From Cellulomonas pakistanensis (GTDB taxonomy: Bacteria > Actinomycetota > Actinomycetes > Actinomycetales > Cellulomonadaceae): 64,000 bases of DNA. Each line of letters starts with the position of its first letter. Position 1 is the first letter of the stretch. Shown one piece after another: positions 52,540-60,484 of the stretch. A program made the translations under genes and the position numbers. The notes beneath the pieces were generated by a model. That model saw nothing but the letters and a program-made list of their open reading frames with translations, was not told the DNA's origin and ran no database searches. The DNA lies in contig NZ_BONO01000007.1 in assembly GCF_016862755.1 (NCBI RefSeq), forward strand, positions 62,001 to 126,000, given 5' to 3'.

Positions 52540-52641
52540 GGTGGTACTCCTCGGTGGTGACGGCGGTTGCTGCCACCAGTGTCCCCCTGTCGCGCGCGGT
52601 GGACGAACCGCCTCGAAGCGGGCGGGCGGTAGCGTCCTCGC

Positions 52642-53022
52642 GTGGTCCGCCGTCGCAAGGTCTCGTCCCAGGCGTCGCCGTCGACCCGCGCGCGGTACGC
52701 GAAGCGCCGGCAGCGCCGGGTCGCCCTGGCGGACAACGACCTCACCCCGGCGGAGTGGGCCGACCTCGTCGCCGCCTGGGGCGGGGCGTGCGCGTACTGC
52801 GGGGCGCCGACCCCGTCGCCGCAGCGCGACTGCGTGCTGCCGATCTCGCGCGGCGGCCGGTACACGCTGCCGAACGTCGTGCCCGCGTGCGCGTCGTGCA
52901 ACGCGAGCAAGCACAACGACGAGGTCACGGGGTGGCTCCGGCGCAAGAAGCTGGACGAGCGGGCGTTCCTGGTCCGGCACGCGACGATCCTGCGCGCCCT
53001 GGCGCCGGCCGACCCGGCCTGA
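52642..53022 (+). CDS. HNH-type nuclease-like protein with Cys for the first His
   Basis: A 126-residue protein with a basic N-terminus ([14 protein letters not shown]) and an HNH fold: CAYCGAP and [10 protein letters not shown] supply the two zinc-binding Cys pairs. Active HNH nucleases have Asp-His at the beginning of the first strand (for example DHVIPLSRGG), whereas here it reads [11 protein letters not shown], with Cys in place of the catalytic His. The central Asn (LPNVVPAC) and last His are kept. It may be inactive or use a changed metal site. It is divergent from the cold-shock gene by about 100 bp. Confidence 0.8.
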   Translation: MVRRRKVSSQASPSTRARYAKRRQRRVALADNDLTPAEWADLVAAWGGACAYCGAPTPSPQRDCVLPISRGGRYTLPNVVPACASCNASKHNDEVTGWLRRKKLDERAFLVRHATILRALAPADPA

Positions 53023-53047
53023 CGCCCGCGCGGGATGGTGGCCCCCG

Positions 53048-53112
53048 CGTCGAGTGTCCAGAAACCCGAGCGGTTCGCGCAGGTATGTCCGCCGGGTTCT
53101 GGACACTCGACG
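53048..53112. terminator. Long hairpin B2
   Basis: About 20-22 bp of stem with a single-base bulge; the left arm starts CGTCGAGTGTCCAGAAACCC. It lies 26 bp after the HNH stop and upstream of the SDR promoter, and is related in sequence to B1 at 43851. Confidence 0.7.
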
Positions 53113-53229
53113 CCCGGCGCGCGCCCGGTGTGACCAGACGCACCGTGGGCCCGCGCCCGCCCGCGCCGTAGGATCCTCCGGGCCCCGCGCGACCGCGGCG
53201 CCTTCTCCCCACCCCAGGACGGACGGCGC

Positions 53230-54789
53230 ATGAGCGCGCAGACGACCACGCCCGCGCAGCACCCGGACGAGCTCGGCGACGAGGGCCTCGACCTCGCGGC
53301 GGGCACGGACCTCGACCCGACGGCCGACGTGCCGCCCGGCGTCGACCCCGTCGAGTTCGCCACCTTCCTGCGGGTCGCCGACCAGGTCGCGGCCCTGCCG
53401 CAGACGCACCCGCAGCACGCGGCCGCGCGCCGCGCCGCGTCGGCGATGTTCAAGGCCGCCAAGAAGCACCGCCGCGGGGAGAAGCGCCGGCTCATCGCCG
53501 AGGCCGACGCCGCCGTGGTCGCCGCCACCGCGACGGGCAGCCCGGGCCGGATCGACGACGAGACCGCCGGCATCCAGATCACGTCGTCCACCACGGGCGC
53601 GATCGCCGGCACGCTCATCCGCCCGCGCCCCTGCTACGTCTGCAAGCAGGACTACACGGTCGTCGACGCGTTCTACCACCAGCTCTGCCCGGACTGCGCC
53701 GCGCTGCACCACGCCAAGCGCGACGCCCGCACGGACCTCACCGGCCGCCGCGCGCTGCTCACCGGCGGCCGCGCCAAGATCGGCATGTACATCGCGCTGC
53801 GGCTGCTCCGCGACGGCGCGGACCTGACGATCACGACCCGGTTCCCGCAGGACGCCGTGCGCCGGTTCCGCGCGATGGACGACTCCGCGGACTGGATCGA
53901 CCGGCTGCACGTCGTGGGGATCGACCTGCGCGACCCGGCGCAGGTGGTCTCGCTCGCGGACCACGTGGCCGCCCAGGGCCCGCTCGACATCCTGATCAAC
54001 AACGCCGCCCAGACCGTCCGCCGGTCGCCGGGGGCGTACGCGCGGATCGCCGAGGCGGAGGACGCCCCGCTCGACGCCGACGCCGCGCGGATGATCACGA
54101 CCTTCGGCCGCACCAGCGACGCGCACCCGCGCGCGCTCGCCGGGTCGGTCAGCGAGCTGACCAGCCCCGCGCTGGCGATCGAGCGGGCCGCCCGCGCCGC
54201 CGCGGACGAGCTGACCGCGCAGTCGCTCACCCGCGAGGCCGCGAGCCTGGAGCGGCTGGTCGCCGGGACGTCGATCGACGCCGGCGGGCTCATCCCCGAC
54301 GTCGCGGAGACGAACTCCTGGGTCGCCACGGTCGAGGACGTCGACCCGATGGAGCTGCTCGAGGTCCAGCTCTGCAACCAGACGGCGCCGTTCATCCTCA
54401 TCAGCCGGCTGCGGCCCGCCATGGCGGCGTCGCCCGCGCGCCGGACCTACATCGTCAACGTGTCGGCGATGGAGGGCGTGTTCGCCCGCGGCTACAAGGG
54501 CCCCGGCCACCCGCACACGAACATGAGCAAGGCCGCGCTCAACATGCTGACCCGCACCAGCGCGGGCGAGATGGTCGACGACGGCATCCTCATGACGGCC
54601 GTCGACACCGGCTGGATCACCGACGAGCGCCCGCACCCGACCAAGGTCCGCCTGGCCGAGGAGGGCTTCCACGCCCCGCTCGACCTGGTCGACGGCGCGG
54701 CGCGGGTCTACGACCCGATCGTCCGCGGCGAGGCCGGCGAGGACCTGTACGGCTGCTTCCTCAAGGACTACGCGCGCTCGCAGTGGTGA
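53230..54789 (+). CDS. Zinc-ribbon/SDR fusion oxidoreductase lacking the catalytic Tyr
   Basis: A 519-residue protein. Residues 1-130 are acidic then helical. Residues 138-160 hold a CxxC zinc ribbon ([10 protein letters not shown] and [10 protein letters not shown]). Residues 175-510 are a Rossmann-fold SDR domain with the modified dinucleotide motif [17 protein letters not shown] and the structural [13 protein letters not shown]. Classical SDRs use Tyr-x3-Lys; here the Lys segment reads [14 protein letters not shown], with Thr four residues before Lys. The conserved Ser is present in VNVSAMEG. It may be an unusual reductase or a non-catalytic relative. It stands alone between hairpins B2 and F. 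Confidence 0.82.
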   Translation: MSAQTTTPAQHPDELGDEGLDLAAGTDLDPTADVPPGVDPVEFATFLRVADQVAALPQTHPQHAAARRAASAMFKAAKKHRRGEKRRLIAEADAAVVAATATGSPGRIDDETAGIQITSSTTGAIAGTLIRPRPCYVCKQDYTVVDAFYHQLCPDCAALHHAKRDARTDLTGRRALLTGGRAKIGMYIALRLLRDGADLTITTRFPQDAVRRFRAMDDSADWIDRLHVVGIDLRDPAQVVSLADHVAAQGPLDILINNAAQTVRRSPGAYARIAEAEDAPLDADAARMITTFGRTSDAHPRALAGSVSELTSPALAIERAARAAADELTAQSLTREAASLERLVAGTSIDAGGLIPDVAETNSWVATVEDVDPMELLEVQLCNQTAPFILISRLRPAMAASPARRTYIVNVSAMEGVFARGYKGPGHPHTNMSKAALNMLTRTSAGEMVDDGILMTAVDTGWITDERPHPTKVRLAEEGFHAPLDLVDGAARVYDPIVRGEAGEDLYGCFLKDYARSQW

Positions 54790-54814
54790 GCTGACCGGCG
54801 CGAGGGGGGCCGAG

Positions 54815-54856
54815 ACACCGCGAGGGCGCACGAGCTCTCGTGCGCCCTCGCGGTGT
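54815..54856. terminator. Perfect 20-bp hairpin F
   Basis: Arms at 54815-54834 (starting ACACCGCGAGGGCG) and 54837-54856 with only two bases between them lie 26 bp and 21 bp from the two convergent stops. Confidence 0.7.
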
Positions 54857-54876
54857 GCCGTGCGCCGGCGTGGCCG

Positions 54877-55746
54877 TCAGGCCGGCTCGACCGGCAGCCA
54901 GAGCTCGACGGTCGCGGTGCTGAAGTCCGCCGCACGGTCGAGCACCGCCACGATCTCCGGGCCCTCGCGCAGGCGCCACGGGTTCGACGGGAACCACTCC
55001 GTGGCGGTGGCGGCCCAGACGGACTGCAGGGTCGCCGGGTAGGTGCCCTCGGCGCGGAACACCGCCCACGAGCCCGCCGGCACCGGCAGGACGTCGAGGT
55101 CGCCCGGCACCTCGACCGCGTCCGAGACGGCGACGCCGTGCAGGTACGTCAGCTCGCTCCCCTCGCGGCGGTCGGGGTCGAGATCGGCACTCACGGCGAG
55201 CAGCCCGGCTGGCTCGGCGTCGCCGAGCGCCTTGAGGCGCGCGTGCTCCTCGGGCGCGATCGACGCGACGTGCCGCTGGATCGCCGGGTTGACCCCGGCG
55301 TGCACGAGCGGGACGCGGGCGGCGTGTCCCGCGAGGCGGAGGCCGGGACTGGTGACGAGTCGGACGTCCATGGGTGCTGCTCCTTCGACGGTCAGGCGGA
55401 ACCTGAGGCGGGGTTGGGACCGGAGGGGACCACCGTCGCGCCGCGCCTGTCCCGGGCTCACGCCGTGCACCGCGCGGAACGCGCGCCCGAAGGCCTCGGC
55501 CGACCCGTAGCCGTACCGCACGGCGATGCCGAGCAGGTCGCCCCGCCCGTCGACGACCTCCGCCGCGGCGACGGTCATCCGCCGGCGGCGCACGTACTCC
55601 GACAGCGGCATCCCGGCCAGCGACGAGAACAGCCGCCGGAGGTGGTACTCGGTCGTGCCGAGCGAGGCGGCGAGGTCGGCGACGTCGAGGTCGTCGGTGA
55701 GGCGGTCCTCCACGACGTCGACGAGCCGGTTGAGCGTGGCGATCAC
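54877..55746 (-). CDS. AraC-family regulator with GyrI-like effector domain
   Basis: A 289-residue regulator of the Rob/BmrR-like type. The N-terminal AraC double helix-turn-helix (about 5-105) has LAASLGTTEYHLRRLFSSLA and IAVRYGYGSAEAFGRAFRAV followed by HGVSPGQAR. The GyrI-like domain, which binds small hydrophobic molecules, follows (about 125-288), with EGTYPATLQSVWAATATEWF near its end. The GTG at 55744-55746 starts directly at the domain. It is divergent from the PadR-ABC exporter operon and may sense a drug related to it. Confidence 0.9.
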   Translation of the reverse strand: MIATLNRLVDVVEDRLTDDLDVADLAASLGTTEYHLRRLFSSLAGMPLSEYVRRRRMTVAAAEVVDGRGDLLGIAVRYGYGSAEAFGRAFRAVHGVSPGQARRDGGPLRSQPRLRFRLTVEGAAPMDVRLVTSPGLRLAGHAARVPLVHAGVNPAIQRHVASIAPEEHARLKALGDAEPAGLLAVSADLDPDRREGSELTYLHGVAVSDAVEVPGDLDVLPVPAGSWAVFRAEGTYPATLQSVWAATATEWFPSNPWRLREGPEIVAVLDRAADFSTATVELWLPVEPA

Positions 55747-55840
55747 GGTGCTCCCTTCCGCGGTCCAGCCTGGCGGCCGCCTCCTGGCCGGCGCCCGATC
55801 ATCCTGGCCCGATCCGATCAGGATCCGCCGGTATTCAGTG

Positions 55841-55879
55841 TTGCCAAGTACCGGTACCTAGCGTTACGTTGTACCGGTA
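55841..55879 (+). promoter_or_regulatory. Promoter with PadR-type operators before the exporter operon
   Basis: TTGCCA (55841-55846) and TACGTT (55865-55870) are 18 bp apart. A perfect GTACCGGTAC palindrome (55848-55857) fills the spacer and GTACCGGTA is repeated right after the -10 (55871-55879). Repressor binding here would block the polymerase. Confidence 0.55.
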
Positions 55880-55909
55880 GTCAGCGACACCGAGTACGGG
55901 AGACCTCCG

Positions 55910-56314
55910 ATGGCCAGCCAGATGACCGAGATGCTCAAGGGCACCCTCGAGGGGATCGTGCTCGCGATCCTCGAGGCCCGGCCGGCGTACGGCTACGAGA
56001 TCACCGCGCAGCTCCGCGACGAGGGGTTCGCCGATCTCGCGGAGGGCACCGTCTACGCGCTCCTGGTCCGGATCGAGCAGCGCGGGTTCGTCGACGTCAC
56101 CAAGGTGCCGTCCGAGAAGGGCCCGCCGCGCAAGGTCTACACGCTCAACGCCGCGGGCCGCGCCCAGCTCGACGAGTTCTGGGCCACCTGGGCGTTCCTC
56201 GCCGGGCGGATCGAGCACCTCCGCGCGGCGCGCACCGACAGCACCACGAGCACCACCGGCACCGACTCCGGCAGCACCCACCGCACCACCGACAGCACCG
56301 AAGGGGACGACTGA
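55910..56314 (+). CDS. PadR-family regulator of the exporter operon
   Basis: A 134-residue PadR protein. The winged helix has KGTLEGIVLAILEARPAYGY, LRDEGFADLAEGTVYALLVR and PPRKVYTLNAAGR. A short dimerisation helix follows, then a Ser/Thr/Gly-rich low-complexity tail from about residue 108. It probably represses its own promoter, where two GTACCGGTA sites flank the -10. It is the first gene of a four-gene unit with DUF1048 and an ABC exporter, a common drug-sensing arrangement. Confidence 0.92.
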   Translation: MASQMTEMLKGTLEGIVLAILEARPAYGYEITAQLRDEGFADLAEGTVYALLVRIEQRGFVDVTKVPSEKGPPRKVYTLNAAGRAQLDEFWATWAFLAGRIEHLRAARTDSTTSTTGTDSGSTHRTTDSTEGDD

Positions 56315-56315
56315 C

Positions 56316-56684
56316 ATGGTCGCGAAGTGGATCGAGGCCCTCACGGGCTCGCTCGAGCAGAAGAAGCAGTACCGGCAGGACATGGCGCGGATCAAGGCGC
56401 TGCCCGAGCCGTACCGCACCGCCGCGAAGGCCACGCACCGGTACCTCATGTACTCGGGCGGCGTCACGGACGGTGACTCGATGATCACGATGTTCACCGA
56501 CCTCGCCGACCTGTGGGAGCGCGCGGCCGCCGACGGCACCCCCGTCCGCGACGTCGTGGGCGAGGACCCGGTCGAGTTCGCCGAGACCTTCGGCCAGGCG
56601 TACGTCGGCGAGCGGTGGATCGACAAGGAGCGCTCGCGCCTCACGAAGGCGATCGAGGACGCGGAGCAGGACGGCACCCGGTGA
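56316..56684 (+). CDS. DUF1048 protein
   Basis: A 122-residue helical cytoplasmic protein of the DUF1048 family, which is regularly encoded next to PadR regulators and ABC exporters. It has the typical QKKQYRQDMARIKALPEPYR, YLMYSGGVTDGDSMI and FGQAYVGERWIDKERSRL. Its function is not established. It starts one base after the PadR stop and its own stop overlaps the start of the ATPase gene (GTGA). Confidence 0.9.
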   Translation: MVAKWIEALTGSLEQKKQYRQDMARIKALPEPYRTAAKATHRYLMYSGGVTDGDSMITMFTDLADLWERAAADGTPVRDVVGEDPVEFAETFGQAYVGERWIDKERSRLTKAIEDAEQDGTR

Positions 56685-57478
56685 GCGCCACTTCCGGGCC
56701 CGCCGCGCCCGCCGTCGCCGTCCGCGGCGTCGAGAAGTCGTTCGGCGACCTCCGCGTGCTGCGGGGCGTCGACCTCGAGGTGGCGCCGGGGACGATCCAC
56801 GCGCTGCTGGGCTCCAACGGGGCCGGCAAGACGACGCTGGTCCGCATCCTGTCGACGCTGCTCAGGCCCGACGCCGGCACGGCCAGCGTGCACGGGTTCG
56901 ACGTCGTCGGCCAGGCCGCCGAGGTCCGCGAGTCGATCAGCCTCACCGGCCAGTTCGCGGCCGTCGACGGCATGCTCAGCGGGCGGGAGAACCTCGCGCT
57001 GATCGCGCGGCTGCGGCACCTGCCCGACCCGGGCGCGGTCGCCGACCGCCTGCTCGACCGGTTCTCCCTCACGGAGGCCGGCGGGCGGCGGGCGTCGACC
57101 TACTCCGGCGGCATGCGCCGCCGGCTCGACATCGCGATGAGCCTGATCGGCGACCCGCCGGTCATCTTCCTCGACGAGCCGACCACCGGCCTGGACCCGC
57201 AGGCGCGCAACGAGGTGTGGCGGACCGTCGAGGAGCTCGCCGGCGGCGGCACGACCGTGCTGCTCACCACGCAGTACCTCGACGAGGCGGAGCGCCTCGC
57301 CGACCGGATCGCCATCCTGCACGAGGGGACGATCATCCAGGACGGCACGCTCGCCGAGCTCAAGCGACTCCTCCCGCCCGCGCGGGTCGAGTACGTCGAG
57401 AAGCAGCCCACGCTCGAGGACGTCTTCCTCGCCCTCGTCGGCGCCGGCGACCAGCCGGCCGGGAAGGACCCGCGATGA
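56681..57478 (+). CDS. ABC exporter ATP-binding protein (DrrA type)
   Basis: A 265-residue ATPase of the daunorubicin-resistance DrrA group. Walker A is LLGSNGAGKTTLVRIL (about residue 40), Q-loop SLTGQFAAVDGMLSG, signature TYSGGMRRRLDIAMSL, Walker B IFLDEPTTGLDPQ and the switch His is replaced by Gln in LLTTQYLDEAERLAD, as is common in DrrA-type proteins. The C-terminal EKQPTLEDVFLAL motif is characteristic. The GTG start overlaps the DUF1048 stop; its own stop overlaps the permease ATG. Confidence 0.94.
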   Translation: MSATSGPAAPAVAVRGVEKSFGDLRVLRGVDLEVAPGTIHALLGSNGAGKTTLVRILSTLLRPDAGTASVHGFDVVGQAAEVRESISLTGQFAAVDGMLSGRENLALIARLRHLPDPGAVADRLLDRFSLTEAGGRRASTYSGGMRRRLDIAMSLIGDPPVIFLDEPTTGLDPQARNEVWRTVEELAGGGTTVLLTTQYLDEAERLADRIAILHEGTIIQDGTLAELKRLLPPARVEYVEKQPTLEDVFLALVGAGDQPAGKDPR

Positions 57479-58242
57479 GCACCGCCCACGTCGTCGGCGA
57501 CACCGTCGCCCTCACCGACCGCTCGCTGCGGCACATCCTGCGCAGCCCCGACACGATCATCACGACCGCGGTCACCCCGGTCGCCCTCATGCTGCTGTTC
57601 GTCTACGTGTTCGGCGGCGCGATCCACGGCGGGTCCACCGCCTCGTACGTCGACTACCTGCTGCCCGGCATCCTGCTCATCACCATCGCGTCGGGCGTCG
57701 CGTACACCGCGTACCGGCTGTTCCTCGACCTGCAGGGCGGGATCGTCGAGCGGTTCCAGTCCATGCCGATCGCCCGGCCGAGCGCCCTGTGGGCGCACGT
57801 GCTGACCTCCATGGCGGCCAACCTCACGTCGGTCGTGCTCGTCGTCGGGATCGCCCTGCTCATGGGGTTCCGCACGGGGGCGTCGGTGCTCGCGTGGCTG
57901 GCGGTCGCCGGCATCCTGGTCCTGTTCACGCTCACGCTGACCTGGATCGCGGTGCTCGCGGGGCTGTCCGCCAAGACGGTGGACGGGGCGAGCGCGTTCT
58001 CCTACCCGCTCATCTTCCTGCCGTTCATCAGCTCGGCGTTCGTGCCGACCGACTCGATGCCGACCGCGGTCGCGTGGTTCGCCGAGCACCAGCCGGTCAC
58101 GGCCGTCGTCGACTCGATCCGGGCGCTGTTCGCCGGCGAGCCGGTCGGCGGGGACCTGTGGGTCGCGCTCGCCTGGCTCGTCGGGATCCTGGCGCTGGCG
58201 TACGTGCTGGCGGTCCGCGCCTACCGGCGCAAGGTCGGCTGA
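57475..58242 (+). CDS. ABC exporter permease (DrrB type)
   Basis: A 255-residue ABC-2 type permease with six predicted membrane segments. An N-terminal amphipathic helix (ALTDRSLRHILRSPDTIITT) precedes them, and the conserved GGIVERFQSMPIARPSALWA loop contacts the ATPase. SYPLIFLPFISSAFVPTDSM precedes the last segments. With the preceding ATPase it should export a hydrophobic drug or lipid. The ATG at 57475 overlaps the ATPase stop. Confidence 0.93.
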   Translation: MSTAHVVGDTVALTDRSLRHILRSPDTIITTAVTPVALMLLFVYVFGGAIHGGSTASYVDYLLPGILLITIASGVAYTAYRLFLDLQGGIVERFQSMPIARPSALWAHVLTSMAANLTSVVLVVGIALLMGFRTGASVLAWLAVAGILVLFTLTLTWIAVLAGLSAKTVDGASAFSYPLIFLPFISSAFVPTDSMPTAVAWFAEHQPVTAVVDSIRALFAGEPVGGDLWVALAWLVGILALAYVLAVRAYRRKVG

Positions 58243-58260
58243 GCCGACCGCCCGAGGACG

Positions 58261-58303
58261 CGGGCGGGGCACCGGGGCCGCGACCCCTCCGGCGCCCCGC
58301 CCG
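58261..58303. terminator. Hairpin terminator after the exporter operon
   Basis: Ten-bp perfect arms CGGGCGGGGC (58261-58270) and its complement (58294-58303) with further pairing inside lie 18 bp after the permease stop and 25 bp from the convergent amidotransferase stop. Confidence 0.55.
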
Positions 58304-58328
58304 CCTGCGCGTCCGGGTCAGGCGGTGG

Positions 58329-59168
58329 TCACGCGGTGGTCAGGACGGGCGCGAAGGGCACCAGCTCCTCGCGCCCGTCCTCGACGACCAGGCAGGTGCT
58401 CTCCGGGACCTCGAGCCACGCGCCCTTGAGGTCGCCGAGCGGCTCGGACACCACGATCCGGGTGTCGTCCGACAACCCGTGCAGCACCGGGTTGTCCGGG
58501 TACTGCGCCCGCAGCACCGCGACGTCCCGGTTCCGGAACAGCGACCGCGACCGGCCCTCCGACGAGTAGCGGAACGTCCAGAGCCGCTGTCCGTCGGTCG
58601 TCGCGAAGGTCCCCTGCACCGGGTACGCGACGCCGTGCCGCAGCGCGACGTCCTCGATCAGACCCACCGCGGCAGCGACGGCGGCCGGCGGGTCGTCGGT
58701 CAGGCCGAACGTCAGCGCCAGGTAGAACAGCGTCTCCGAGTCGGTCGATCCCTCGATCAGCGGGTACAGCGCCGGGTCGACGGCCATCCGCAGAGCCCGC
58801 TTCAGGGTGCTGAAGCCGTTGATCACGCCGTTGTGCGCGAACAGCCACTGCCCGTGCCGGAACGGGTGGCAGTTGGTCTGCTGCACGGCGGTCCCGGTCG
58901 TGGCGCGGATGTGGGCGATGACCATCCCGGACCGGATGTGCTGGGAGAGCTCGCGCAGGTTCCGGTCGCTCCACGCCGGCTCGATGCTCCGGAACAGCCC
59001 GGGGATCGGCGAGTGGTCGTCGTACCAGCCGACGCCGAACCCGTCGCCGTTCATCGGCTCGACGCCCAGCCGGCTGTGCCGGCTCTGCATCACGAGCGAG
59101 TTCTCCGGCTTGTAGAGCAGCTCGTCCAGCGTCACCGGCGATCCCGTGTACGCGAGCCAACGGCACAT
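58329..59168 (-). CDS. Class II glutamine amidotransferase
   Basis: A 279-residue Ntn-type glutamine amidotransferase related to EgtC and YafJ. The catalytic Cys is residue 2 (MCRWLAYTGSP). RSGMVIAHIRATTG, NCHPFRHGQWLFAHNG and STDSETLFYLAL form the glutamine site. No synthase domain or ergothioneine genes are present, so the acceptor is unknown; a stand-alone amidase role is also possible. The start is set by the need to expose Cys2. Confidence 0.88.
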   Translation of the reverse strand: MCRWLAYTGSPVTLDELLYKPENSLVMQSRHSRLGVEPMNGDGFGVGWYDDHSPIPGLFRSIEPAWSDRNLRELSQHIRSGMVIAHIRATTGTAVQQTNCHPFRHGQWLFAHNGVINGFSTLKRALRMAVDPALYPLIEGSTDSETLFYLALTFGLTDDPPAAVAAAVGLIEDVALRHGVAYPVQGTFATTDGQRLWTFRYSSEGRSRSLFRNRDVAVLRAQYPDNPVLHGLSDDTRIVVSEPLGDLKGAWLEVPESTCLVVEDGREELVPFAPVLTTA

Positions 59169-59261
59169 GGCGGCCTCCTGTGCGGGGTGGGCCCGCGCCG
59201 TCGCGGGCCGCTGGGGCCACTGTGCACCGGGGCCTCGCAGAGCGGCCCCGGCGCACGGCCC

Positions 59262-59483
59262 TCAGCGCTCGATCGGCGCCTGCTCGACGGCGACCGGCTC
59301 GGCCTGCCGGCGGCGCAGCACCACGGAGCCGACGGAGGCGACGGCCGCGGCAGCCATGGCGCCCCCGACGAGCCACGAGCCCGCCTCCAGCTGCGTGGCC
59401 AGCACGCCCAGGACGAGCAGGAAGCCGCCGAGGCCGAGCAGGGCGGTCGCCGAGGTGGACGCGGTGGTCGTGTCGGTGTGCAT
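59262..59483 (-). CDS. Small membrane protein, 73 residues
   Basis: A short protein with two predicted membrane segments, ALLGLGGFLLVLGVLATQL and WLVGGAMAAAAVASVGSVVL, joined by a short loop. A basic stop-transfer (RRRQAE) and a short tail follow. The N-terminus is Thr/Ser-rich. No family is recognised. TAGGCT 7 bases upstream of the ATG (59481-59483) could be a -10 for a leaderless message, since no ribosome-binding site is seen. Confidence 0.6.
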   Translation of the reverse strand: MHTDTTTASTSATALLGLGGFLLVLGVLATQLEAGSWLVGGAMAAAAVASVGSVVLRRRQAEPVAVEQAPIER

Positions 59484-59608
59484 GCTGGTCAGCCTAGATT
59501 CGAGCCCGACCGTGCCGCCTCGGGCGGGCGGCGGAACTTCGCGCCCCGCCCCGGGGACGAGGACCGGCCCCCGGGTCCACCCCGCGGCGGAGCCCCGACG
59601 CCGCCGGC

Positions 59609-60286
59609 CTACGCCTCCGGATCCCAGCGGGACGGCACGAGGTCCGCGAGCAGCGTGCGGTGCGCCCACCGGGCCCAGGCCAGCGCGCTCCACCCGCCGC
59701 GCCGCACCAGCGCGTTCCACGTCTCGGGCCCGAGCACGAGGGACACCACGTCGGTCGCCCGCTCGACGTCGAGCCCCGGCCGCAGGACCCCGTCCCGGTC
59801 GCACGCCTCGACGAGCAGCCGGTGCACCGCGCGCCGCCGGGCCTCGTCCCGCTCCCACGCCGCGTGCAGCACCGGGTCCCCGACGGCGTGCGCCCGGACC
59901 AGGTCCTGCACGGCGGCGGCCCGGCCCAGCAGCTCGGCGGCCCCGCGGGCGTGCAGGAACACCCGGCGGGCAGGGTCCGGCTCGGCCGCGACGGCGCGCA
60001 CCCACGGCTGCGCGGCGAGGTCGGGCGCCGCGTCCCGGCGGTCGGCGCCGTCGACGGCGTGGTCCAGGCAGCCGACGAGGATGTCGGACTTGGACGGGTA
60101 GGAGTAGTAGACGGTCTGCACGCCGAGCCCGGCGGCGCGGCCGATCGCGGTGATCGTCGTCGGCCCGTAGCCGTCGGCGAGGAACAGCCGCGTGGCGGCC
60201 TCCGCGATCCGCCCGCGCGACGCGGCTGCCCGCGCGGCGCGTCCGTCGGCGCGCGGGGCCTCGGTGGCGGTGTCGCTGCTGGTCAC
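59609..60286 (-). CDS. TetR-family transcriptional regulator
   Basis: A 225-residue TetR protein. The DNA-binding domain (about 18-75) has IAEAATRLFLADGYGPTTIT, AIGRAAGLGVQTVYYSYPSK and SDILVGCLDHAV. The C-terminal ligand domain is helical and ends PSRWDPEA. The GTG at 60284-60286 follows a region with two repeats of GTAGC-N-GCGCTCCGA type, probable autoregulatory operators. It lies downstream of mntH in the same direction but is separated from it by hairpin D. Confidence 0.88.
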   Translation of the reverse strand: MTSSDTATEAPRADGRAARAAASRGRIAEAATRLFLADGYGPTTITAIGRAAGLGVQTVYYSYPSKSDILVGCLDHAVDGADRRDAAPDLAAQPWVRAVAAEPDPARRVFLHARGAAELLGRAAAVQDLVRAHAVGDPVLHAAWERDEARRRAVHRLLVEACDRDGVLRPGLDVERATDVVSLVLGPETWNALVRRGGWSALAWARWAHRTLLADLVPSRWDPEA

Positions 60287-60296
60287 GTCGCAAATC

Positions 60297-60339
60297 GTAG
60301 CAGCGCTCCGAATTTCATTCGGTAGCGCCGCTCCGACAA
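60297..60339. promoter_or_regulatory. Candidate TetR operators upstream of the TetR gene
   Basis: GTAGCAGCGCTCCGA (60297-60311) and GTAGCGCCGCTCCGACAA (60322-60339) are near-repeats with an AGCG-N-CGCT dyad. A reverse copy, GGTAGCGCCGCTTCGGA, lies at about 60462-60478. A copy with 17 of 18 identical bases is at 62663-62680. Confidence 0.5.
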
Positions 60340-60350
60340 GCCGCACCACG

Positions 60351-60419
60351 CCTCGCCGAGAGGGCAGACGATGTCGCTCGGCGGGCCAGGAGGGGACATC
60401 GTCTGCCCGCTCGGCGAGG
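60351..60419. terminator. Long hairpin D
   Basis: A 25-bp stem with one mismatch (60351-60375 and 60395-60419; left arm starts CCTCGCCGAGAGGGCAGACG) lies 66 bp beyond the mntH stop and upstream of the TetR promoter. It shares GGCAGACGATG with H1 at 13289. Confidence 0.72.
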
Positions 60420-60484
60420 TTCCGGCTGGTCAGGGGCGCGCGAGGCGGCTCGCGGAAATCCGAAGCGGCGCTACCGAAACGCGG

